DNA from: Phallusia mammillata
Lineage: Eukaryota; Chordata; Ascidiacea; Phlebobranchia; Ascidiidae
Length of the DNA stretch: 64,000 nucleotides
Reading direction: 5' to 3'
NCBI GenBank assembly: GCA_003260075.1
Contig: QLIY01000012.1
Span: 250,811 to 314,810, forward strand
Below, piece by piece: positions 61,301-64,000 of this stretch (positions are counted from its first letter, which is position 1; the number at the start of each line of letters is the position of its first letter). Position numbers and translations under genes: made by a program. The notes below the pieces were generated by a model. It saw only the letters and a list, made by a program, of their open reading frames with translations, had not been told where the DNA came from and ran no database searches.

Positions 61301-63143
61301 GCCGCCCAGGAGATGATTTGCGTACTTCCCATGCCAGAGATGTAGGTCTAAACATGACAAAACATTTTGATGATACTTTGAGTTGACATACACATTTAGA
61401 GGAATTGGTGTATTTAAGGACATAATCTTGATAAACCATTGTTTAGAGATGGATTGATTTACCTCATTAGTTAAGTTCTTAGAATCAAGCAGCGACTACT
61501 GCACTTCTCAAAGCTCAGCTGTAGTGCATTGTCACTTGTTTCTATGTGTTTGCAGTAATTTATTAAACCTAAATCAAACTTTAACACTAGCACAGTTGCT
61601 TTTCTTATTTATTATCTCCACTGTCATGGTCAATTGTATCACAAACAAAGTGACATCACTCACAAGACTAATATTACATTACTTTGCATTAATATTTTTA
61701 AATAGTGATATCATTACTGAGTAGCTTTGCATTCCTTTGCCATTAGCCCAAGGGCCAACTTTTTAACTTTTAAATTATAGAATAATCTCCCTTGACACAA
61801 ACCAGAAGCTATTGAATTTGTAAAAAGTGCCACCTAATTTATCAGCTTCATGTAAACTGCTGACCTGTCATGAATACCAGCATTGTCCAGACGCTCCTGC
61901 AGTTTGATCCAATTGATAAGAGCTTGGAAATCATGTCTATAGTTGTCCAACACAAGCAAAACTTCCTGCAAAATACAAAAGGCACATATTTTTCTATGCC
62001 TTATTAAATTGCATCTGGTCAAGTGCAAGTCCTTTGACTGATAACTCAAGTCTAAAGGAAGTCAAATTATTTATTATCAGACTTAAGCAAAGTCCATGCA
62101 TTGGGTCAACAGTGAGCCTTAAAAAGAAATTTGGTGTTACTGAAGTAACTTATCCATGGTTTGACAATGTTTATTTAAGTAGGAGCAAACAAACTATGAT
62201 TGGTCAACTACCTTGCATTCCATAACACTTGCATCTCCTTCACAAGTTGTGTAAATCTCATCCACTGCTCTGCGCAAGTTTTCAAACAAATATGCCCAGT
62301 ACCGTGCCCTGATACTGACATTCTTTCTGGGGCCTCCAGATGCTTGTCCCATTAAACTTTCATTTGGAAGGTTCTTCTGTTTCTTTCTGTCACCTTTAAT
62401 GTAAAACTTTTTTTGTGTGTAGCACTACAAACAACAAAACAGAAATGGGAAACTGTATCACAACTTTTGAGCAAAAAATAAAAGTGATTTGATTTGTAAC
62501 TTATAACAGTACCTTACATGACTTTTTACAGATTAAAAGATTAAAATTTGTTGGTTGTGTTTAAAATGTGTAATAAAACAGCACAAATTAGAATATGTTA
62601 ATTTGTTTCATCAAGTTTCACCTGAATATGACCTCTCAACATATTTTTCTTTAGGCTCAGCATTTATTTTTCTCAAAGCACTTTCACAAGATTGTGCTCT
62701 TTTGCTTTGATTTCGATGGCGTGATGTTTTGGAAGGTTTGGCTGTAACAAATATCTCAAGTTAAATCAATTTTGCTGCAACACACCCAAACTTAGCTCTG
62801 GTACCTACCCTTCGAAAGATAAGTGTCAAGAGGAATACTCCAAGATACAAGATTTCTTGCACTTCGACCTTCTTGTTCCATGATCATTCGAACTTTTTCC
62901 ACCGTCACTGGATTGGGAGGCTAGAAGACAAAATAGCGGTCAAAAACAAAACCATTACACACACTTCTTGATGAGCAACACTTAATACAAGCAGTTTAGC
63001 TGTGCTGTTGGGACTTGCTGAAAAAAGTCAACACAAACCTTATTGGCTTGATTTTTGTTTCTTTTTCGCCCTCCACCAACGGAGGCAACAGACACATTTC
63101 CACTGCTGCTTGTGCTTTCATCCCGCTCACGAGCCCTGTTCAT
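39128..63143 (-). CDS. SCAPER: SCAPER, S-phase cyclin A-associated protein in the ER (30 placed exons)
   Basis: SCAPER binds cyclin A2 and is ER-associated in vertebrates; it also links TTC5 on tubulin-translating ribosomes to the CCR4-NOT deadenylase. The - strand has 30 exons from the ATG at 63143 to 39128, about 1,480 codons; human SCAPER is about 1,400. Each was found by similarity and checked for AG/GT borders and frame. Landmarks in order: VEKVRMIMEQEGRSARN, RARYWAYLFENLRRAVDEIY, TSLAWEVRKSSPGR, VTWADRVKG, a charged coiled coil in exons 13-18 (KVNEIAFINELQ, RIEQQKIEKEKE), DRTLGEIVRCLEKE, and a helical C-terminal region with LLHEVIVSVGHFTLDN and QPTVLQQLCLLPF. All joins agree in phase except exon 25 to 26, where a small exon is probably missed. 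The zinc finger of vertebrate SCAPER is not seen. The 3' end is unresolved. Confidence 0.95.
39373..39532. mobile_element. 160 bp MITE, Tc1/mariner (pogo/Tigger-like)
   Basis: The left end CAGTAAATCTCGGTTAA and the right end read on the other strand, CAGTAAACTTCGGTCAA, are inverted repeats. The interior is AT-rich with no coding capacity. The flanking dinucleotide is CA on both sides where TA is expected, so the target duplication is not canonical. Superfamily assignment rests on the end sequence. Confidence 0.65.
41679..41866. repeat. duplicated segment around 12-G run
   Basis: Copy 1 41679-41772 and copy 2 41783-41866. The G run is 12 because copy 2 itself starts with GG (compare GGTGCCCCGACG in copy 1), leaving exactly ten added G. 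The copies differ by a short indel. Confidence 0.85.
42550..42778. repeat. 109 bp duplicated segment around G11 pad
   Basis: Copy 1 42550-42658 and copy 2 42670-42778, separated by G11. They differ at only a few bases. Copy 2 continues into unique sequence. Confidence 0.85.
43623..43691 (+). other. 69-base G run, probable assembly gap
   Basis: Uninterrupted G in SCAPER intron 29, in a G-rich context. The glycine and proline frames across it are artefacts. Confidence 0.7.
45584..45914. repeat. duplicated segment with 104 bp indel around G10 pad
   Basis: Copy 1 is 45584-45691 and copy 2 is 45703-45914, separated by G10 (45692-45701). Copy 2 carries about 104 extra bases (45739-45842) between CTCATTAA and GTCACACTT. 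This looks like two haplotypes differing by an insertion or deletion. Confidence 0.85.
47245..47394 (-). CDS. SCAPER: SCAPER exon 29
   Basis: TTGTTGCAG acceptor, GTAGGG donor, 50 codons, phase 0. Encodes SLGAEGVSLEYRHICTYLL and LLHEVIVSVGHFTLDNRNNQ, matching human VGAEGLSLAFRHMASSLL and LLHEVIVCVGYFTVNHPDNQ. Confidence 0.96.
49269..49390. repeat. duplicated end of SCAPER exon 28 around G10 pad
   Basis: Copies 49269-49324 and 49335-49390 flank G10 (49325-49334). Each contains the last codons of exon 28 (LNAVAEMDLRLLQ) and its donor. The copy at 49269-49324 lies in the intron and is an extra exon fragment, most simply an assembly duplicate. Confidence 0.85.
49355..49691 (-). CDS. SCAPER: SCAPER exon 28
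   Basis: Acceptor CATTTTAG before 49691, donor GTGTGT after 49355, 112 codons. Contains LMGIVSVLYGLLLHGAP, matching human LAGVLHMLYCVLFHGT, and ends LNVALAVMKVLNAVAEMD, matching IQVAIQSLRFFNSFAALH. Confidence 0.93.
49722..49924. repeat. duplicated intronic segment around G10 pad
   Basis: Copy 1 49722-49816 and copy 2 49827-49924, separated by G10. They differ by several substitutions and an A-run change. Confidence 0.85.
50130..50276 (-). CDS. SCAPER: SCAPER exon 27
   Basis: AATTTACAG acceptor and GTTACT donor. Encodes YIVASRVLDVLGQYLSNVRH and SGLKFLESATSFVTM, corresponding to the human helical segment around LIDKLCACFLSVQGP and AAGLLHAMCTLCF. In phase with exons 26 and 28. Confidence 0.88.
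50385..50646. repeat. duplicated intronic segment around G10 pad
   Basis: Copy 1 50385-50515 and copy 2 50527-50646, separated by G10 (50516-50525). Copy 1 has about 10 extra bases, an allelic-type indel. Confidence 0.85.
50915..51164. repeat. duplicated segment overlapping SCAPER exon 26 around G10 pad
   Basis: Copies 50915-51031 and 51042-51164 flank G10 (51032-51041). Both include the 3' end and donor of exon 26. Only the higher-coordinate copy joins the rest of the exon; the other is a detached fragment inside the intron. Confidence 0.85.
51129..51221 (-). CDS. SCAPER: SCAPER exon 26
   Basis: AATTTCCAG acceptor and GTCAGT donor. Encodes NNEHRKVLEVYLNRGLDVI, comparable with human NNRVQDLISYVVNMGLIDK. 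Its phase does not fit directly after exon 25, which suggests an unrecognised small exon in 51.2-51.6 kb. Confidence 0.85.
51617..51802 (-). CDS. SCAPER: SCAPER exon 25
   Basis: TTTTATCAG acceptor, GTAAAG donor, 62 codons, phase 0. A polar linker (NTPRAAPASQSKKTTSSLPK) is followed by LLRALAVTLSMMAGNPP, which fits the human segment LLKVSAVVLGCLIANRP. Confidence 0.82.
52070..52193 (-). CDS. SCAPER: SCAPER exon 24
   Basis: Acceptor TTGTTAAG before 52193, donor GTAAGT after 52070. Encodes LLGNAASCFRFACAGNHDNC and VYSNRVMGLVDALLPQ, matching human LCNAINVYNLTCNNCSENC and LFSNKITFLMDLLIHQ. Confidence 0.93.
52270..52388 (-). CDS. SCAPER: SCAPER exon 23
   Basis: CTACCACAG acceptor and GTTTGC donor. 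Encodes TDQSAFRIGGGFEMLERIFE, matching human ADQIAFQAAGGLTALEHILQ. Confidence 0.94.
53239..53527. repeat. duplicated intronic segment around 14-G run
   Basis: Copy 1 53239-53373 and copy 2 53389-53527. The native sequence already has a short G run at the join, so the 14-G run is consistent with ten added G. The copies differ by a handful of substitutions. Confidence 0.85.
53898..54030 (-). CDS. SCAPER: SCAPER exon 22
   Basis: Acceptor TTAACAACAG before 54030, donor GTTTGA after 53898. Encodes RLIKDANRQLTNQ and NRVTAFDRTLGEIVRCLEKE, matching human RLAKDLLKQVQVQ and NKVSALDRTLGEITRILEKE. Confidence 0.95.
54486..54574 (-). CDS. SCAPER: SCAPER exon 21
   Basis: GCTTGGTAG acceptor, GTAAAA donor. 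Encodes the basic helix ALKEEAERLKERQKTMRKRA then KKLRIRM, matching human ALKDGEERQKNKKKAKKIKARM. Confidence 0.93.
54637..54742 (-). CDS. SCAPER: SCAPER exon 20
   Basis: TGTTTTCAG acceptor and GTATTT donor, in frame with neighbours. Encodes VSQISIQGKGDAIEPSSASR and a Ser-rich tail. Conservation with human is weak, so the call rests on splice signals and phase. Confidence 0.7.
54823..54897 (-). CDS. SCAPER: SCAPER exon 19
   Basis: TATTTGTAG acceptor, GTGGGT donor, phase-compatible with exons 18 and 20. Encodes TGTSEGDGVNVSLIGEETVA. It lies where vertebrate SCAPER has its zinc finger and acidic spacer but carries no zinc ligands. Confidence 0.7.
55330..55364 (+). other. 35-base G run beside SCAPER exon 18 donor
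   Basis: Uninterrupted G starting 5 bases beyond the exon 18 donor, in the intron toward exon 19. Probably a sized assembly gap. It lies where the zinc-finger exon would be expected. Confidence 0.7.
55370..55527 (-). CDS. SCAPER: SCAPER exon 18
   Basis: TGACTTTAG acceptor, GTATAC donor. Starts HDESERRHQEQLEHRKEKAV then ELSLGRFSTN, matching human HDESIRRHMEQIEQRKEKAA and ELSSGRHANT. The remainder (VAMTPCPGAASIPVPCRL) differs from human, which continues into the CSLC zinc finger. Confidence 0.93.
55788..55869 (-). CDS. SCAPER: SCAPER exon 17
   Basis: GATTTGCAG acceptor, GTATAG donor. Encodes AAQQEAVTELQKKIQLK, matching human AAQQEAMEELQKKIQLK. Part of the coiled coil. Confidence 0.96.
55937..56079 (-). 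CDS. SCAPER: SCAPER exon 16
   Basis: TTTTTACCAG acceptor and GTGGGT donor. Encodes RRALEKERQERIEELKVKRK and EQDARIEQQKIEKEKER, nearly colinear with human KRALEAERQARVEELLMKRK and EQEARIEQQRQEKEKAR. Coiled coil. Confidence 0.97.
56261..56383 (-). CDS. SCAPER: SCAPER exon 15
   Basis: AATTTCAG acceptor, GTAAAT donor, 41 codons, phase 0. Starts EQNKRHEVLMRIGEHEARMQ, matching human AQNKRHDVLSKLKEYEQRLN. Coiled coil. Confidence 0.95.
56751..56864 (-). CDS. SCAPER: SCAPER exon 14
   Basis: TATTTTCAG acceptor, GTAACT donor, 38 codons, phase 0. Contains KKKAQAEDTKVNEIAFINEL, matching human VKKAQEEEAKVNEIAFINTL, one of the most conserved SCAPER motifs. Confidence 0.97.
57150..57333 (-). CDS. SCAPER: SCAPER exon 13
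   Basis: ATCATTAG acceptor, GTAAGT donor. Starts TPAESKRKLEEKHRKAEARR, matching human TIAESKKKHEEKQMKAQQLR, and continues through HELTEKVQEVVSWKNDLIQR. Start of the long coiled coil. Confidence 0.95.
57892..58003 (-). CDS. SCAPER: SCAPER exon 12
   Basis: The acceptor TTGAAACAG was chosen because the next AG would create a stop with the preceding base; the donor is GTAACA. Encodes NSWCELVEEEELREPGR and VQMHEKLSSPSRK, matching human TSWGDIVEEEPARPPGH and IHMHEKLSSPSRK. Confidence 0.93.
58082..58181 (-). CDS. SCAPER: SCAPER exon 11
   Basis: TTCTGTACAG acceptor, GTATGT donor. Ends with LEWSEFLARYD, matching human MDWNDVLADYE. Confidence 0.88.
58598..58756 (-). CDS. SCAPER: SCAPER exon 10
   Basis: TTGGTAATAG acceptor, GTAAGT donor, 53 codons, phase 0. 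Contains HDESIAAAEEQERDLRRQIQ and an acidic tail IETDS, matching human NEEAIASAIAEEEQLTREIE and IETDNDS. Confidence 0.93.
58819..58898 (-). CDS. SCAPER: SCAPER exon 9
   Basis: TTTTGTGTAG acceptor, GTAAGT donor. Encodes QDENAKVPEQDKTLEELPTL. Poorly conserved acidic linker, placed by splice signals and phase. Confidence 0.8.
59060..59730. repeat. duplicated intronic segment around G11 pad; one copy carries a MITE
   Basis: Copy 1 is 59060-59237. Copy 2 starts at 59249, is interrupted at 59393-59681 by a hAT-like element and resumes to about 59730. The shared sequence includes a (TA)n tract, CTTTAACCTTAGAACACTG and TTATATATTAA. Differences are few, consistent with two haplotypes placed in tandem by the assembler. 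Confidence 0.88.
59385..59689. mobile_element. hAT-like MITE, 289 bp, in a (TA)n tract
   Basis: The element spans 59393-59681. The left end CAGTGATTTTCAACC and the right end read on the other strand, CAGTGTTTTTCAACC, are inverted repeats of the common hAT form. It is flanked by 8 bp ATATATAT on both sides, although the TA-repeat context weakens that as proof of a target duplication. A G10 pad at 59439-59448 lies inside it. The other copy of this locus lacks it. Confidence 0.85.
59764..60189 (-). CDS. SCAPER: SCAPER exon 8 (largest exon)
   Basis: ATTTTCAG acceptor, GTATGT donor, 426 bp. Starts DGGEWETVSSRTRQSKHSK, matching human AEGWETVQRGRPIRSRS. The rest is a polar, acidic and low-conservation linker (for example FMNDCDAKESDKFQHDA), as in other SCAPER proteins. 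Confidence 0.92.
60418..60581 (-). CDS. SCAPER: SCAPER exon 7
   Basis: TTCTGTGCAG acceptor, GTAAAT donor. Contains MQHATVTWADRVKGVAP, matching the human motif GVSWADKVKAHH. In phase with exons 6 and 8. Confidence 0.9.
61129..61347 (-). CDS. SCAPER: SCAPER exon 6
   Basis: ATGTTTAG acceptor; donor GTGTGT chosen because it alone gives the phase needed by exon 7. Encodes PTSLAWEVRKSSPGRPRQ, matching human PTSLAWEVKKMSPGR, and INRLLNFSKAADV, comparable with ARRSLNFGGSTG. The exact 3' border is less certain. Confidence 0.92.
61865..61965 (-). CDS. SCAPER: SCAPER exon 5
   Basis: ATTTTGCAG acceptor, GTCAGC donor. Encodes EVLLVLDNYRHDFQALINWI then KLQERLDNAG, matching human EVLMMLDNYVRDFKALIDWI and QLQEKLEKTD. 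Confidence 0.96.
62212..62393 (-). CDS. SCAPER: SCAPER exon 4
   Basis: Contains RARYWAYLFENLRRAVDEIY and CEGDASVMECK, matching human RARYWAFLFDNLRRAVDEIY and CESDQSVVECK. The start at 62393 (acceptor ATTAAAG) gives the phase needed after exon 3. A stronger-looking acceptor at 62424 would break that frame. Donor GTAGTT. Confidence 0.92.
62622..62741 (-). CDS. SCAPER: SCAPER exon 3
   Basis: TTGTTACAG acceptor, GTGAAA donor. Only one frame is open; it encodes a basic linker (KPSKTSRHRNQSKRAQSCES) and fits exons 2 and 4 in phase. Sequence is little conserved. Confidence 0.85.
62809..62920 (-). CDS. SCAPER: SCAPER exon 2
   Basis: GTCTTCTAG acceptor, GTAGGT donor. Encodes VEKVRMIMEQEGRSARN then LVSWSIPLD, matching human HDKVRRIVAEEGRTARN and LIAWSVPLE, the conserved N-terminal motif. 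Confidence 0.95.
63039..63143 (-). CDS. SCAPER: SCAPER exon 1 coding part
   Basis: The first in-frame ATG (63143) opens MNRARERDESTSSSGNVSVA and a basic stretch (GGGRKRNKNQANK); donor GTTTGT. The frame is open a little further upstream without an ATG. Candidate acceptors just before the ATG would fit either a 5' UTR exon or spliced-leader addition. Confidence 0.85.
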
Positions 63144-63389
63144 TATTTTTGGCTTGCACACACAATTTTCTATATTAAACAATTAACTGTATGATACCAA
63201 GCATAATGAATATTTGGCTGAATGTAGAATCTACACAAAAATATGAAACTTTAAATGAGCACAAATGAAACATTTTCAATCTCACAGAATAATAATCATT
63301 TTCACAGTGTGTTCATGACCAAATTATGTAAAAAATGTACAAAATATGACAACTTAAAAAAAAACAGAGCACTTGACAGCAAATGTCCG
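63144..63389 (-). other. 246 bp gap between two same-strand genes
   Basis: Space between the stop of the upstream coiled-coil gene and the SCAPER ATG. I see no AATAAA on the - strand here. AG dinucleotides shortly upstream of the SCAPER ATG could serve as cis or trans splice acceptors. Such close spacing is compatible with an operon-like arrangement or a very compact promoter. Confidence 0.5.
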
Positions 63390-64000
63390 CTACTTCTTTT
63401 TTCTTGGAGACCCCTTGCCAGATGACTTGCGAGATCCAGCAGATGATTTCACCTTCATTTGAGTTTTCGATGGTAACTTTTGTGTGCTATTTTGCAGTTC
63501 AGGTGGAATGGGAATGGCTTGAAGATCAGCAGCAATCTCAGCAGCTTGCTTCATCTTCTTGATTTCAAAACCAACTTCATCATGGACCAGATTCACTTCC
63601 TCTGCAGTCAAAGCAGAGAGAAACTCAGTCATTGATTTCACATCCACTTCCCCAACTTCTTCTTTTTTCGCAAGCTGATGTTCAATTTCTTTTTCCACGG
63701 CTTGGGTTTTCTCCTTTGCCAAATCCCTTTCTTTATTAAGCTCCATCTGTTTCCTGTTCTCTTCTGACTTGACTTTTTGGACTCTGTTTTCATATTCCCA
63801 CAGTTTCAGTGTTTTGGACAAACTGAGCTCTTTCGGCGCATCAGAAACTTGAACCTCAAGAGACATGTGTTTGCTCTTACAGTCACGCTCCCTGGAAAAG
63901 ACAAACTGAAACAGGCTGTGGTGTGCCAACACATGCACTGTAAAGTACTGTGCAAGCTTTTTCATGTTTTCAATCCCAAGTTTCTGCTGCTCAACATACT
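63390..64000 (-). CDS. 3' end of unidentified coiled-coil gene (partial)
   Basis: A reverse-strand frame is open from the window edge to TAG at 63390. It begins YVEQQKLGIEN and continues as a charged helix, likely a coiled coil (LWEYENRVQKVKSEENRKQM, AVEKEIEHQLAKKEE), then FLSALTAEEVNLVHDEVGFE, and ends in a Ser/Lys tail (SRKSSGKGSPRKKK). Positions 63892-63948 look like a 57 bp intron (GTACTT ... TTTTCCAG) that keeps the frame either way; its translation is unlike the rest. I do not recognise the family. The high helix and lysine content would suit a cytoskeletal or ciliary protein, but that is a guess. Confidence 0.75.
   Translation of the reverse strand, partial: YVEQQKLGIENMKKLAQYFTVHVLAHHSLFQFVFSRERDCKSKHMSLEVQVSDAPKELSLSKTLKLWEYENRVQKVKSEENRKQMELNKERDLAKEKTQAVEKEIEHQLAKKEEVGEVDVKSMTEFLSALTAEEVNLVHDEVGFEIKKMKQAAEIAADLQAIPIPPELQNSTQKLPSKTQMKVKSSAGSRKSSGKGSPRKKK

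Noticed and set aside
62394..62424. Stronger-looking acceptor that would extend SCAPER exon 4
   Set aside because: It gives a frame incompatible with exon 3 and an early stop when joined to it. It could be used only with a different upstream exon.

Overview
This window is eukaryotic DNA from an animal nuclear genome. It carries spliced genes with GT-AG introns (one only 57 bp, others up to about 8 kb), MITE-type transposons and strong signs of allelic heterozygosity in the assembly. The two recognisable genes are a LIM-homeodomain Islet gene on the + strand and a SCAPER gene on the - strand. One undivided Islet gene, its moderately diverged homeodomain, compact introns and high allelic divergence suggest an invertebrate deuterostome, perhaps a tunicate. 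That placement is inference, not shown.

Layout. 1-6.6 kb: CpG-rich 5' flank of Islet with no gene seen. 6.8-19.95 kb: Islet, six coding exons (395 codons) encoding LIM1, LIM2, homeodomain, a Gln tract and the C-terminal motif that in vertebrate ISL1 binds LHX3. 20-32 kb: non-coding space between the 3' ends of the two genes. 32-63.1 kb: SCAPER, read right to left. Thirty exons were placed by homology, splice sites and frame (about 1,480 codons), plus two uncertain 3' exons. 63.4-64 kb: the 3' end of an unidentified coiled-coil gene on the - strand, ending only 246 bp before the SCAPER ATG.

Islet and SCAPER converge tail to tail, as human ISL2 and SCAPER do. The pair is a known ancient metazoan microsynteny, attributed to Islet enhancers lying in the bystander gene SCAPER. 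The long 3' introns of SCAPER (33.5-39.1 and 39.3-47.2 kb) are therefore the natural place to look for Islet enhancers. Two MITEs sit there, and so does a CpG-rich block with a CRE and an AP-1 site.

A second theme is assembly structure. There are 21 G-runs of 10 or more bases, all on the + strand and none as C-runs. Sixteen are about 10 bases long, and most of these separate two near-identical copies of the same 55-480 bp. They look like padded joins of overlapping, often allelic, contig ends. Read that way, they expose haplotype differences, including a presence/absence polymorphism of a hAT MITE at 59.4 kb, and they explain duplicated exon fragments inside SCAPER.
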